Origin: G958295935 sp965224235
GTDB taxonomy: Bacteria; Chloroflexota; Dehalococcoidia; Lucifugimonadales; Lucifugimonadaceae
DNA length: 64,000 nucleotides
Assembly (NCBI GenBank): GCA_965224235.1
Contig: CBDCYP010000001.1
Location: 620,001-684,000 of the forward strand
Direction: 5' to 3'
Shown here: piece after piece, positions 47,977-57,709 of the stretch
Layout of the letters: the number at the start of each line of letters is the position of its first letter
Numbering within the stretch: the stretch's first letter is position 1
Translations under genes and position numbers: made by a program
Notes under the pieces: model-generated
Databases searched by the model: none
Seen by the model: only the letters and a program-made list of their open reading frames with translations
What the model was told of the DNA's origin: nothing

Positions 47977-49326
47977 CTAACTGCCGGCGGTGGCAGGCCA
48001 TCCACGCCAGTGTTCTTTTTCGTCAGTCATTACCATACCGGCGATCTCGCGGCCCATACGCACACTGTAGTTCGTCCCGCGGTCTTCAGGGTATATCTGG
48101 GTGGTGTTCGCAAGGTACATACGTTTGATTGGGGTCCGGTGTTCAGGCATACGGGAGAGATAGTTTGCGCCAATTATGGGCTGGGCGGCGCTGACGCTGT
48201 TGTAGTGCACACGCTTGATCCAGCTTTGTTCGAACTCAGGGTTGAACCTGGTCAGGTGCGGCAAGTACCGGCCCAGCAATTCATCCGGGGTCAACCCGAA
48301 CATCTCGTTCCGCCTATCAAGGTAGTTGGTCAGGTAGGCGACGTGGCTTCCGCCGTAGAGCTCCCGAGGAATTAGATTGGTGTGCTCGATGATCCCCAAA
48401 AACGGCACGTTGTGGTCGGCGATGTTCATCCAGTAGATGTCCGTCAGCGGTCTGTCCAGTTCAATGATGATGACCACTGCGGCGAGATAGCGCACGGCGT
48501 CGAGCTTCGCTTTGTAGTCTGCGGGGAGGTTCACCAACTTGGGGAATATGTACGACGGCACAGTAGACACGACTACGTCGAACTCCTCAACGTGCTTCGT
48601 TCCATCCGGTCTTCTTGCTGTCAGTCCGATGACCCCCTCGCCACTTACGTCGACGCGTTCGACCGGCGTTTCGAGCAGGATTCGACCGCCGGCCAATCCG
48701 ATTCGGCGGGCCACCTCGTCAAACACGGAATCGAAGCTGCCAATGGGATACCCGAGCTGTTCGCCGCCGACAGTTTTCCGCGACGCGAACCGCGTCTGGA
48801 TCTTCGACCAAAACCATGGCATTCCTACTTGGTCGTAGCTATCTCCGAACTTGCCGCGCAACAGCGGATTCCACACCACTTCGTACGCCTTGCCGCCCAG
48901 GCGCGACCGGAGCCACTCATCGGCCGTGAACGACTCGAGCGAGCGCCAGTCCCCCAGCCTTTGGAGTCTAAGCGCGAGCAGGCCGAGCTTGATCCTCTCG
49001 TATAGCGGCAACGCGCCAAATCGCAAAAGGTCCAGCGGTGTGGTCGTTCGGTAGACGCGTCCGCTCGCGTACGTGCCGACGCGAGAAGGAAACCACTTCA
49101 ATTCATCGGACATTCCGATCTCATCGATCAATTCAATAATGGCGTGATCGTTTGTGAAGAGATGGTGGTAACCGCGCTCGAGCCTGCCTCCACCGACCTC
49201 GATGGTAGACGCCTGGCCCCCGATGAACGGCGCCGCCTCGAACACGGTTACCTTGTGCCCCGAGTTGGCCAGGTCGTATCCGGCTGCGAGGCCCGCGGCG
49301 CCAGCGCCGATCACACCGATTTTCAT
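47977..49326 (-). CDS. NAD(P)/FAD-dependent amine-oxidase-like oxidoreductase
   Basis: The 449-aa protein opens with a dinucleotide-binding loop (KIGVIGAGAAGLAAGYDLAN), VFEAAPFIGGQAS and GYHHLF, and closes with MYLANTTQIYPEDRGTNYSV. The pattern matches the UDP-galactopyranose mutase/protoporphyrinogen-oxidase-like group. It overlaps the flippase-like gene start-to-stop (ATGA at 49323-49326) and is the last gene of a four-gene membrane operon. A role in modifying a polyprenyl-linked glycan or a lipid is possible. Confidence 0.85.
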   Translation of the reverse strand: MKIGVIGAGAAGLAAGYDLANSGHKVTVFEAAPFIGGQASTIEVGGGRLERGYHHLFTNDHAIIELIDEIGMSDELKWFPSRVGTYASGRVYRTTTPLDLLRFGALPLYERIKLGLLALRLQRLGDWRSLESFTADEWLRSRLGGKAYEVVWNPLLRGKFGDSYDQVGMPWFWSKIQTRFASRKTVGGEQLGYPIGSFDSVFDEVARRIGLAGGRILLETPVERVDVSGEGVIGLTARRPDGTKHVEEFDVVVSTVPSYIFPKLVNLPADYKAKLDAVRYLAAVVIIIELDRPLTDIYWMNIADHNVPFLGIIEHTNLIPRELYGGSHVAYLTNYLDRRNEMFGLTPDELLGRYLPHLTRFNPEFEQSWIKRVHYNSVSAAQPIIGANYLSRMPEHRTPIKRMYLANTTQIYPEDRGTNYSVRMGREIAGMVMTDEKEHWRGWPATAGS

Positions 49327-50420
49327 TGACTCATCCCCGGCGGAGAACCGGGCGCGGGGTCGCCGGCGCGGGCCCTCACGGCGGCGCCAGCGAGGCGGAC
49401 AAGGGAATTACCGTCCAGCAACAGGAACACCGCACCAAGTAGCGTCGGAGGGACCCACAACGCCACGTGCACGGTTAACGCATACGCGGACGCCGACCCG
49501 TCGGAAAGGCCAAGAGCCACCAGAGCAAGGGCGCCGAAGAAGTCGAAGGGACCCCAGCTCCCTGCGCTTGATGGCACGATGCCGGCCAGATTTGCGGCGG
49601 CGGTGAACACAAGGATAACCGCGACAAATTCGAGATTGCCGTCGAACATGGAATTAAGATCGAACCCCAGCGCGATAGCGCCGTACATCGCCGCCTCCAT
49701 CAGCCATATCGGCAACGACATGAGGAACACGTAAAACAGGTCCTTCGGCGACGAGACCACGGTGAGTCCTTGCAGCAAGTTGCCGATCAGGCTGAGAGCC
49801 CTATTTCGTACGTTGGACGGAACCGGCGCCAGAATACGGGCGGCCAACTTAAGAGCATTCGCCCTAGACATGACCGATACCACCACGCCAACGCCCGCGA
49901 CGAGCAGGAATGGCAGCAATCCGGCAACAGCCAGCGTTATCGCACCCCCGGGCACGTTGTCGGCCACCTCGCCAAACGCCCCGGACACCGGTACCGCTGT
50001 CCACGCTAGCGCGACAAAGAAGAGAAGCGCGAGTACGTCCGAGGCCCGTTCCACCGCCACGGTGCCAAACGCGCCAGCCGTCGATATGTCCTCGCGCAGG
50101 CTCAGATAGTAAGACCGCACCACCTCGCCAATCCGCACCGGAATGAGGTTGTTGGCCATGTATCCAACCACGACCACGGGGAATATCGCCCGCCGCGATT
50201 CGCCAATTATCGGTCGCAGCAGGAATCGCCAACGGTGTGTCCGCAGGTAAAGAGCGATGAAGTAGAAGACTAGAGAAGGCGCCACATACGTGTAGTTGGC
50301 GGACCGCAGCACATCGCCGATCGTGTCCCATTCTACGAATAAGGCCACAAAGGCAGCCAGGAAGCCGACGCTGCCGAGCAACCCTGCCAACCCGAGCCAA
50401 AAGGCGCGACGGTTTGTCAA
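49323..50420 (-). CDS. Lysylphosphatidylglycerol synthetase-type TM protein (flippase-like)
   Basis: A 365-aa membrane protein with about eight helices (FWLGLAGLLGSVGFLAAFVA, VAPSLVFYFIALYL and others) and the family core YMANNLIPVRIGEVVRSYYL and VERASDVLALLFFVAL. It belongs to the UPF0104/LPG-synthase-TM group, some of which act with glycosyltransferases in envelope assembly. It lies between an Agl23-like gene and an amine-oxidase-like gene, all on the minus strand. Confidence 0.9.
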   Translation of the reverse strand: MTNRRAFWLGLAGLLGSVGFLAAFVALFVEWDTIGDVLRSANYTYVAPSLVFYFIALYLRTHRWRFLLRPIIGESRRAIFPVVVVGYMANNLIPVRIGEVVRSYYLSLREDISTAGAFGTVAVERASDVLALLFFVALAWTAVPVSGAFGEVADNVPGGAITLAVAGLLPFLLVAGVGVVVSVMSRANALKLAARILAPVPSNVRNRALSLIGNLLQGLTVVSSPKDLFYVFLMSLPIWLMEAAMYGAIALGFDLNSMFDGNLEFVAVILVFTAAANLAGIVPSSAGSWGPFDFFGALALVALGLSDGSASAYALTVHVALWVPPTLLGAVFLLLDGNSLVRLAGAAVRARAGDPAPGSPPGMSQ

Positions 50421-50462
50421 CCGAGGGCTTTCAAATAACGGACCATGGATCGGGCGACGCGC

Positions 50463-52643
50463 TCAGTCGATGGCCGCAAGCGGGATGTCCCGGTCAAAGT
50501 AGACATACGAGTCGGCGGAACCGATGGGCGCTGACAACTTGCGATAGAGGAAAAAGTCCAGGGAGGTGCGCCAGGAATCCCGATCGACAACGGCGTCGAA
50601 GAACTTCCTCAGGCTCAACTCATGGTGCTTGTACGTTTCGTTCTCCGGAAACCACCATCTATGCACGATCCTGCGGCCCTTTGTGTAGTCGTCGTTGAGC
50701 TCCGGTTCGACCTTGTCATTGTTCTTCGCGTTGATCACTGCGATGGCTGTCCCGTCGCCGGGCGCCGACACGCTGTCGGATTGATCCGGATACGTGACGT
50801 TCGCGTAGTTCCGCAGATACCAGGCCCACGGCCACGTATAGCCGTCCGCGGAATCGATGGAAAGTCTGATCTCCTGTCGATCGCCCGTAAGATCGCCGGC
50901 CGTTTCGATTTCACGCACGAGATTATGAATATCCGGAGACGTCTGAGTGTAGATCAGCATCTCCCTGGGCACGTCGGAGTGAACGTACGTAGCCACCCAG
51001 GCAGTGCGGACCGTAAGAATAAACAGCAGCCCACACACGATTAAAGTCGATGCCGACAGGGCGGTCTTCAGGGTGACCTGGCGCGCCAGCCACGTCAGAC
51101 CGACGATGAGTACGCCGGCCGCGCCTAACAGTCCCCACAGCGTAAAGAACGAAAGGACGCCATTTTCGAACTCAAAGAAGGCCAGGCGCCAAATCAGGAT
51201 AAGGAATAGAGGAACGCCGAGTAGCAGGTAAGGCAAATTGGTTCGAGCCGCGGTTCGCCACGGAACAGCAGCGGCCAGGTCATTTATCGCGCGGCCGGCG
51301 AGGATGATGAGAGGGAGGGTGATGTTGACGAGCAGCCACGGCATTTTCTCACCGGCAATGGTGTAGGCGATCAAAGTGGCGGCCGCCCAGAAAACCAGGA
51401 ATCGGGAGAACCTGTCTCCCTTGTAAACGTAGTAACCGGCGGCCGACAGGGCGACTAGCCACGGCAGAAATTCGTATACGAAGAGGATCATGAAGTAGTA
51501 GAACATCGGCTGCTCGGCCCGTGCCACCTCATGTTGGGCCAACCAGTAACCGAGCGACTGCCAAATTCCGCTGCCGACACCCCCGGGATGGGTGTAAAAA
51601 TTCGTAAACATCGTCAGGAATATCGCCGCAAATACAACCCAGGATATGAGCCAGACACGGCGGTTCCAGACCAACCCCACCCCCATGGCGACCACCACCA
51701 GGACTACGGTCACTGCAATCGCTATCACCCAGCCTCCACCGTGCGGCGAACCGACGGGAATCCCTTCAGTGTTGCTGACCTTCGCGGCGAGCGTGATACC
51801 CAGGGGTTCCTGAAAAAATGCCACGAGCGCCCCGGCAAGAGGAACCGTCAGGGCAGTCAACAGGATTAGCATGCGGCCGGCGGGGTCGAAGTCCTTGAGA
51901 GATGCCCTGCCCCACAGCCAATTGCCCAACTGCGCCCGGGAAAGATAGAGGAGACCAACGACCATAATCAGGGCCGACAGGTACATTGTCTCCTTGGCGG
52001 TGAATCCCAACGCCAGAAACGCCGCGGCCAGATACAGGTACCGGTTTTTGCGCTCGTCCATGTAGCGCCAGATCATCGTGAAAAGGCCCAGGACGAACAC
52101 GGCCATAAATATGTCGTTTCGAGCGAAACGGCTGAAGTAGAGCATCGCCGGCGAAAACGTCAGCATGGCCGCGGCGGCCAAAGCGCCGACCTGCCCAAGC
52201 CGCGATCTCAATAGAATCGGCATTAACACGAGTCCGCTGCCGATGACGGCCATCGGCAAGCGAAGCGTGAAGTCGTTGTCGCCGAACAGGAAGAACGACG
52301 CCGCCACGCTGTGGAACAGAAACATGCCGTGCATCAGCGGGTTATGTTCGTATCCACTCCCGTTGAATATCTGCCATGCGAAAAACCCGTGCAGGCTCTC
52401 GTCGTGGTGGACAGCGCGGGCGCCCAGATCCCAAAGCCGCATGATCAGCGCGCCGAAAAAGAGCGTCGCATAGGCCACGCGCTCCCAACGAACTGGAATC
52501 AGATCGTTGTTGCCGGTGGCCGCAGCCAAAAGGGGGTCAGTTGCCGCCTCAGGCTCTGTGGGTGGCGGGGGCGGTTCGACCCATTGCCCGTCTTCCCAAC
52601 GGCCGACGGCATCGGCATTTGGCTGCGTGAAGGTCTGAGACAT
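50463..52643 (-). CDS. TIGR03663-type (Agl23-like) membrane glycosyltransferase-like protein
   Basis: The 726-aa integral membrane protein begins MSQTFTQPNADAVGRWEDGQ. The first helix is followed by LRLWDLGARAVHHDESLHGF and NGSGYEHNPLMHG, matching the GT-C acceptor-side motifs (acidic DES) of PMT-like enzymes and the Chloroflexi TIGR03663 family. The ATG at 52643 shares a base with the TGA of the DUF2298 gene before it, so the two are coupled. It likely transfers a sugar from a polyprenyl carrier on the outside of the membrane. Confidence 0.88.
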   Translation of the reverse strand: MSQTFTQPNADAVGRWEDGQWVEPPPPPTEPEAATDPLLAAATGNNDLIPVRWERVAYATLFFGALIMRLWDLGARAVHHDESLHGFFAWQIFNGSGYEHNPLMHGMFLFHSVAASFFLFGDNDFTLRLPMAVIGSGLVLMPILLRSRLGQVGALAAAAMLTFSPAMLYFSRFARNDIFMAVFVLGLFTMIWRYMDERKNRYLYLAAAFLALGFTAKETMYLSALIMVVGLLYLSRAQLGNWLWGRASLKDFDPAGRMLILLTALTVPLAGALVAFFQEPLGITLAAKVSNTEGIPVGSPHGGGWVIAIAVTVVLVVVAMGVGLVWNRRVWLISWVVFAAIFLTMFTNFYTHPGGVGSGIWQSLGYWLAQHEVARAEQPMFYYFMILFVYEFLPWLVALSAAGYYVYKGDRFSRFLVFWAAATLIAYTIAGEKMPWLLVNITLPLIILAGRAINDLAAAVPWRTAARTNLPYLLLGVPLFLILIWRLAFFEFENGVLSFFTLWGLLGAAGVLIVGLTWLARQVTLKTALSASTLIVCGLLFILTVRTAWVATYVHSDVPREMLIYTQTSPDIHNLVREIETAGDLTGDRQEIRLSIDSADGYTWPWAWYLRNYANVTYPDQSDSVSAPGDGTAIAVINAKNNDKVEPELNDDYTKGRRIVHRWWFPENETYKHHELSLRKFFDAVVDRDSWRTSLDFFLYRKLSAPIGSADSYVYFDRDIPLAAID

Positions 52644-55168
52644 CAGGGGCAATTTTTCTTAACGCAATAGATCACGAGGTCGTCCACCTCAAGAACGCGA
52701 CTCCCAAGCGTATCGAATTTATCTTCATGTAGTAACGGATATCCGGACCTTTCCCGCCTACCCACAACGACGTAATCGATCCCGTACGCGGCAATCATCC
52801 TCGAAGCGATCTCGCTGTCCTCTGTTTCGTACAGTTCCCGAACGTCAGTTTCCCGCGGAGCGACAAGATCACCGGAACCTCTCCACTGCCGCTCGTGACC
52901 GGGCCAGCCGAGAACCGTGGGAACGCCGGTTGAGCCGGAAATTCGTCCGAATTCTGTATACGACCCCCCGACTGCCTCAACCAGCCGGTCGCCGGGTTCA
53001 GCTGCGCCGTTGATGAACTGGATGGCCGCCCAATCAGCCGGGGCCGTCTTTTGCAGATACGAGATGCCGTCGATTGTGGATGCTCCCCCCTCTTTGGCCT
53101 TCGTAAACGTTGAAGCCACGCTGTAGTACAGGGCGCCCACGAGAAGAATAATCGCGATGCTTGCCACGATTCCACTCGCGGCGAGACGCCAACCCGACAA
53201 TTTTAGGTGGTGCGACCGCCATCGCCATAACCCAAACGCTGATACGACCGAGAGCAGTATCCAACACTGATAGTAGAACTTGAAGACCGTGTTCATCCTG
53301 TTGCCGAAAAAGTCGTTTACGTGCAGCAGTTCAGCGCCGAACAGAAGGTAAGTCGCCATCAATACCAGCATGAGGGCGAACTGAACGGCATCGAATATCC
53401 CAGCCCGGGCCCGCGACGCAAACACTACGAACAAGAGCATCACTACCAGCCCCAGCGGCGCCACGGTCCACAGCCTCGATAGCAGGTCTGCGGGTTGCGC
53501 GCCATCCGTAAACTCCAGGTGGGCGAAAGCCCACAACACATAGGGCAAAAACACCCCTGCAAGGCCAAGTAACCAGACCTCGATTTCCGATCCGCTTAGC
53601 GCTCGCGATCCCCCAACAATCGTCTGTCCCAGTCGAATAATTTGGGTTCTGAAGATGGAATAGACGGTCACGAACAGGAATGCCCCGGACAGGAGCAGGA
53701 ACAGACCCCAGACGGTCAGGAAATGAATCGGCCTCGTGCCGTAGTCGGCGGGCGCAATGGGCGGCACCTGCACCTGAGTGGCCAACGTGCCGAAGTAGAA
53801 CGGCGAATACACGAACAGGCCGACTGCGGCGATGGCGGCGAGCGGAAACCCCGCGGTTGCAGCGGACCACAACAGTGAAACCGGACGGACGCGACTTGTG
53901 ACAAGCAGCCCGATCGCGTACAACGACACCACGGCCAATGACATCCACCACGCGAACACGGCGGCAAACGCAACGGCTAAACAGACCCCGGTCCCGACAA
54001 CCATCACGGCCGATCTCTTTTTCTCACCGTAAGCTTTGAGGGTTACAGCCGCGATCAGCGCCGTTATCAGGAATGCCGCGTCCCATGCGTTTATGAACCC
54101 TGCGGCGCCGGTCAATATGACGAGGCTCACCGTCGATGCGGGATTGCGGCGCAGCCAGCTAAATCCCCAAGAATCTTTCGACGCGATGATGTTGTAGGTC
54201 GCTCCCAGCCCCACCAAGAAGAATGGAATCGACATGACGTGGGGATGAAGGTCTCCGAGCAGAAAACTGAATAGCGGGAATTCCTGAATAGTGAAATCAA
54301 GTCCTGTGCCTGACCCGCCAAAGATGTTTATGACTCGAGAGGCCCGCCACCACCACCAAAATCCGGTTGGCCGCCATGATTCGGACTGCGGATTGCGATC
54401 GAGTCCGTCGATCGCCAGCCAGCTGTAGAAGCCGTCGGTTCCCACCCCGAAATTGGCCAACAGTTCCCACCAGCCCGCGAGACTCGACACCGCCAGCAAC
54501 AACGCTGATCCGGCAACTCCCGCCCAGATAGCTGTCCTAAGGGAGCCGCTATCACGACGCACCAGCGAATAGACGAGCGTGAATATCGCTCCCGCGGCCA
54601 TCGCTGCCGATAGGGACAGGGCGAGGTTGTAAGCAACCCCCGGCGTGACGGCGCTGGCTTTGGCCACTCCGGCAAACATCCAGTACCCAAAGTAGTAGTA
54701 GGCGACAGGCTCGCCACTCAACCAGGGATCTTCCGGAGGAGCCGCCTGCGTAGCGACGGATGCGTTGAGGAACATGAAGTCCATCGGTTTTTCAGTCCCG
54801 GCGATGTTGGGATCGAACACACGAAACAACGTCCAGGCCACAAAAAATGCGATGAAAACCACTTCGCCAATGGCGACCGCGGTCCAATTTCTGCGGAGGA
54901 ACCCAAGCATCTCGTCGCGGCGGCGGTATGCGAACAGGCCGCCGGCAAGACCCAACACCGAAATCGTGAGCCACCAGGCCCATGGGGTGTTTGTCAGGAC
55001 CCCGAGTTGGCTCAGCCCCCACACGGCGGTTCCGATAACGATCAGGCCGATAGGCTTGGCAAATCCCCACGCCCGGTCCGCCAGATTGGGAAATGCCGCG
55101 TAGGCAAACGGGAAGGCGGCGAGGCCGATGGCCTCTGCCACAATCAGCCAGCCGATGGAATCAAGCAT
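52643..55168 (-). CDS. DUF2298 / TIGR03662-type membrane protein
   Basis: An 841-aa protein with about 14 helices. The hallmark EKPMDFMFLNASVATQAAPP and AYYYFGYWMFAGVAKASAVT, with FPLFSFLLGDLHPHVMSIPF, fit the DUF2298 family, proposed to be GT-C-type glycosyltransferases and typical of Chloroflexi. The C-terminal extracytoplasmic part reads AVGGSYTEFGRISGSTGVPT. It is the first gene of the operon DUF2298, TIGR03663, flippase-like, oxidoreductase. Confidence 0.9.
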   Translation of the reverse strand: MLDSIGWLIVAEAIGLAAFPFAYAAFPNLADRAWGFAKPIGLIVIGTAVWGLSQLGVLTNTPWAWWLTISVLGLAGGLFAYRRRDEMLGFLRRNWTAVAIGEVVFIAFFVAWTLFRVFDPNIAGTEKPMDFMFLNASVATQAAPPEDPWLSGEPVAYYYFGYWMFAGVAKASAVTPGVAYNLALSLSAAMAAGAIFTLVYSLVRRDSGSLRTAIWAGVAGSALLLAVSSLAGWWELLANFGVGTDGFYSWLAIDGLDRNPQSESWRPTGFWWWWRASRVINIFGGSGTGLDFTIQEFPLFSFLLGDLHPHVMSIPFFLVGLGATYNIIASKDSWGFSWLRRNPASTVSLVILTGAAGFINAWDAAFLITALIAAVTLKAYGEKKRSAVMVVGTGVCLAVAFAAVFAWWMSLAVVSLYAIGLLVTSRVRPVSLLWSAATAGFPLAAIAAVGLFVYSPFYFGTLATQVQVPPIAPADYGTRPIHFLTVWGLFLLLSGAFLFVTVYSIFRTQIIRLGQTIVGGSRALSGSEIEVWLLGLAGVFLPYVLWAFAHLEFTDGAQPADLLSRLWTVAPLGLVVMLLFVVFASRARAGIFDAVQFALMLVLMATYLLFGAELLHVNDFFGNRMNTVFKFYYQCWILLSVVSAFGLWRWRSHHLKLSGWRLAASGIVASIAIILLVGALYYSVASTFTKAKEGGASTIDGISYLQKTAPADWAAIQFINGAAEPGDRLVEAVGGSYTEFGRISGSTGVPTVLGWPGHERQWRGSGDLVAPRETDVRELYETEDSEIASRMIAAYGIDYVVVGRRERSGYPLLHEDKFDTLGSRVLEVDDLVIYCVKKNCP

Positions 55169-55204
55169 GGCTCAGAATCCCGGCGCAAAGAAACGTAGTG
55201 GTGG

Positions 55205-56146
55205 TCAGTCGACCCTGGAATCGGGTAGCAAGGCGTCGGTGAACCCCACGGGATCGAACTCGGAAAGATCGTCCACCGATTCTCCGGTGCCGATAAACCA
55301 AATGGGCAACTCAAGGTCTCCGGCGATGGCCAGCGCCATCCCGCCTTTGGCAGAACCGTCGAGTTTGGTAATCATGACGCCGTCGCAACGCACCGACTCG
55401 GTAAACGAACGCGCTTGCACGAGGGCGTTTTGGCCTGAAGTGCCGTCTATCACCAGTAGTACCCGCTGAGCGTAACCGTCGGCCTGACGATCGACTATCG
55501 CCCGAACCTTTTTCAGCTCTTCCATGAGGTTATGGCGAGTGTGGAGACGCCCCGCGGTATCGATTAGCACCATGTCTGCGCCGCGCGCCCGGGCCGAACT
55601 CAGAGTGTCGAACGCCACGGCGCCCGGATCGCTACCGGCCTGTTGATAGACGACCGGAACGTCGAGTCGTTCCCCCCATATCCTCAACTGCTCGATGGCG
55701 CCGGCGCGGAAAGTATCGGCGGCGCCGAGCATCACTTTCCTGCCATCCCGATCTGCGGCCCGGGCCAGCTTGGCGACGCTTGTTGTCTTGCCGGAACCGT
55801 TTACTCCAACCACCAGCATGGCGACCGGTTTACCGTCAGGTATGGGGTCGTTGGCAGGCGGCCGGGAAAGAGTCTCCAACATTGCGGCTCTGAATTGCTC
55901 CGTGATAGCGGTTGCCGACCCTGCGTCGCCGGAGGAGGTGTGGGCTCTGACGTGTTCGATAAGTTCCATGGCGGTCTTGACTCCTACGTCGGAAGCAATC
56001 AGAACCTCCTCGAGCTCGTCCCACAACTCAGGGCCGACGGTCTTCCTGCCTAAAACCTGGCCTAGAACGCGCCGCCAGACGGCACCGGTCTTCGCCGTCG
56101 TCTCAAACGTCTTGTCTCGTTTCCTGCCGAGCCCGAACAAAGCCAT
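55205..56146 (-). CDS. ftsY: Signal recognition particle receptor FtsY
   Basis: The 313-aa NG-domain protein has the helical N domain to about residue 105 and the SRP GTPase: G1 VGVNGSGKTTSVAKLA, AADTFRAGAIEQL, G3 DTAGRLHTRHNLMEELKK, G4 TKLDGSAKGG and the C-terminal GTGESVDDLSEFDP. It docks SRP-ribosome complexes at the membrane. It lacks the long acidic A domain, as in many bacteria. It overlaps rnc by one base (TAATG), so the two form an operon. Confidence 0.97.
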   Translation of the reverse strand: MALFGLGRKRDKTFETTAKTGAVWRRVLGQVLGRKTVGPELWDELEEVLIASDVGVKTAMELIEHVRAHTSSGDAGSATAITEQFRAAMLETLSRPPANDPIPDGKPVAMLVVGVNGSGKTTSVAKLARAADRDGRKVMLGAADTFRAGAIEQLRIWGERLDVPVVYQQAGSDPGAVAFDTLSSARARGADMVLIDTAGRLHTRHNLMEELKKVRAIVDRQADGYAQRVLLVIDGTSGQNALVQARSFTESVRCDGVMITKLDGSAKGGMALAIAGDLELPIWFIGTGESVDDLSEFDPVGFTDALLPDSRVD

Positions 56147-56907
56147 TATTGACCAGCCGGGACTGTGCCGTCAGGCGTCGGAGTCATCAGCGGTTGCGTA
56201 GGTGACATCCTGCTCATAGCTTCAATCGCGGCAGCCCGTTCCGCTTCGACCTTTCGGTCGCCGCTTCCCGTTCCGGCCACTTCGCCGCTCAATACCACCT
56301 CAACATTGAACCGGGCTTCGGAGCATTGATCGCCCGCAGTTGCTATCCGGTAACTTGGCGACGTTCCTCCCCGTTGTTGCACTATCTCTTGCAGTACTGA
56401 CTTCGGGTCCTTGGGGTTCTCTTCGTACAGGGCATGATCGATCTCCGGCCCGAGCCACTCAAGCAGAATCCGCTCGCACTCATCGAATCCCCTGTCCAGA
56501 AATACGGCGCCGGCCAGGGCCTCGAAGGCGTTGGCCAGATTGGTTTGCCGCTCCGGACCGCCGGACGCGAACTCCCCGTGGCCCATGACTAAGTATTGGC
56601 CAAGCCCTATGCGCGCCGCCGCCGCGGCCAGAGCCTCTCGCCTGACGGCATGCGACCGTCTGGTCGTCAACTCACCTTCCGGCGCTTCCCGCGCACGCTC
56701 GTACATAGTCCTGGCGACAACGAAGTTGACCACGCCGTCGCCCAGGAATTCGAGCCTCTCGTTCGATTCGGCGCAGGCCTCGTGTTGTTCGTTCAGGAAC
56801 GATTTGTGTGTCAGCGCAATCGCCAACAGACACGGGTCCCGAAATTCGATGCCCAACCGTTCCTGGATCAACCCCAAACCCACGTCATCGTGTGGATCGA
56901 TAGGCAA
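56146..56907 (-). CDS. rnc: Ribonuclease III
   Basis: The 253-aa enzyme cuts double-stranded RNA, including rRNA precursors. The signature is ESNERLEFLGDGVVNFVVAR (the usual GDS/GDA position is GDG), and the second acidic site reads NAFEALAGAVFLDRGFD with the catalytic Glu. A C-terminal dsRNA-binding domain (KSVLQEIVQQRGGTSPSYRI, GSGDRKVEAERAAAIEAMSR) follows. It is located between the DsbA-fold gene and ftsY. Confidence 0.96.
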   Translation of the reverse strand: MPIDPHDDVGLGLIQERLGIEFRDPCLLAIALTHKSFLNEQHEACAESNERLEFLGDGVVNFVVARTMYERAREAPEGELTTRRSHAVRREALAAAAARIGLGQYLVMGHGEFASGGPERQTNLANAFEALAGAVFLDRGFDECERILLEWLGPEIDHALYEENPKDPKSVLQEIVQQRGGTSPSYRIATAGDQCSEARFNVEVVLSGEVAGTGSGDRKVEAERAAAIEAMSRMSPTQPLMTPTPDGTVPAGQ

Positions 56908-56909
56908 GT

Positions 56910-57545
56910 CTATTCAGTCGCGCCGCGCGGCCACGGCGGTTGGGGCCGCTTCAACTCTCCGAAATACTTGCTTTCGCTTGCGATGCCCATAAAGTGATCA
57001 AACGCTTTCATGGTTTCGGCTTCAGGTGGGGTAAACACCTTCAGAAACGCCCACGAGCCGTCCACGAATCGGAACGTCGGAGTGCCAAACACGCCGTGCT
57101 CGACCGCGAATTCATGGTCCCGTCCGACCTCTTCGAGCGTCGACGGATCCTCCATGTCGGCCACGAATTTGGTCATGTCCAGGCCGCTTTGCCTGGCGCA
57201 CTCCCCTACAACCTCCACGCTCCGGATATCCTCACGGCGAAGGTGTTTGGCGTCGAGCACCGCCATCACGTAGTCATGGTGGGCCTGACTGCCTTGGCGT
57301 GCGGCGGCCACTCCGCCTCTCAACGGATTCAGGCCGCGGCTGAGGTAGTCGCCGGTCTGTTCCCAGGCCTTCCATTCAGGGCCGTTTTTCGAGTTGGCCT
57401 GCTCCAGGGCGAAACAACGATAGTCGATCAACAGGTCGCCTCCGAGTTCAGATTTAACTCTTGACAGCCAAACGGCCGCCTGACGGACCCATGGTCAGGT
57501 GTAGTCGATAAATACTTCGAATCTCAGAGGCTTTTCAGCAGCCAT
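56910..57545 (-). CDS. DsbA-fold oxidoreductase, probable selenoprotein (TGA at Cys17)
   Basis: From ATG 57545, with GAGGAGGAACCC just upstream, the frame reads MAAEKPLRFEVFIDYT, then TGA (57497-57495), then PWVRQAAVWLSRVKSELGGD and 175 further DsbA/FrnE-type residues, including VFGTPTFRFVDG with the cis-Pro and QPPWPRG near the end. The TGA occupies the position of the active-site Cys in DYTCPW of this family. A 7-bp stem with GUUU loop begins 14 nt after the TGA and its loop 21 nt after, as expected of a bacterial SECIS. Without Sec the product would have 16 residues. No selA/selB/selC is in the window. A nonsense mutation or sequencing error is the alternative. Confidence 0.7.
57463..57480 (-). 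promoter_or_regulatory. Putative bacterial SECIS hairpin
   Basis: In the mRNA GGCGGCC pairs with GGCUGUC (five Watson-Crick and two G-U pairs) around the loop GUUU. The loop starts with G, lies 21 nt after UGA and the stem is within the coding frame, matching the published bacterial SECIS pattern: loop of 3-14 nt, G in the first two positions, 16-37 nt from UGA. Confidence 0.6.
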
Positions 57546-57709
57546 GGGTTCCTCCTCATCTGCGGCGGTTGGACTATCGTCAAGTCTATGACTAACTGAG
57601 CAATTCTGCATGTTGGCGACAACCCTACTCACCTCGTTCCAAGTATGGCGGTAATTGTTGCCCGGCCGGACGTAGAATCGTAACTGTAACTAGCTGTCAG
57701 GATATCCCA

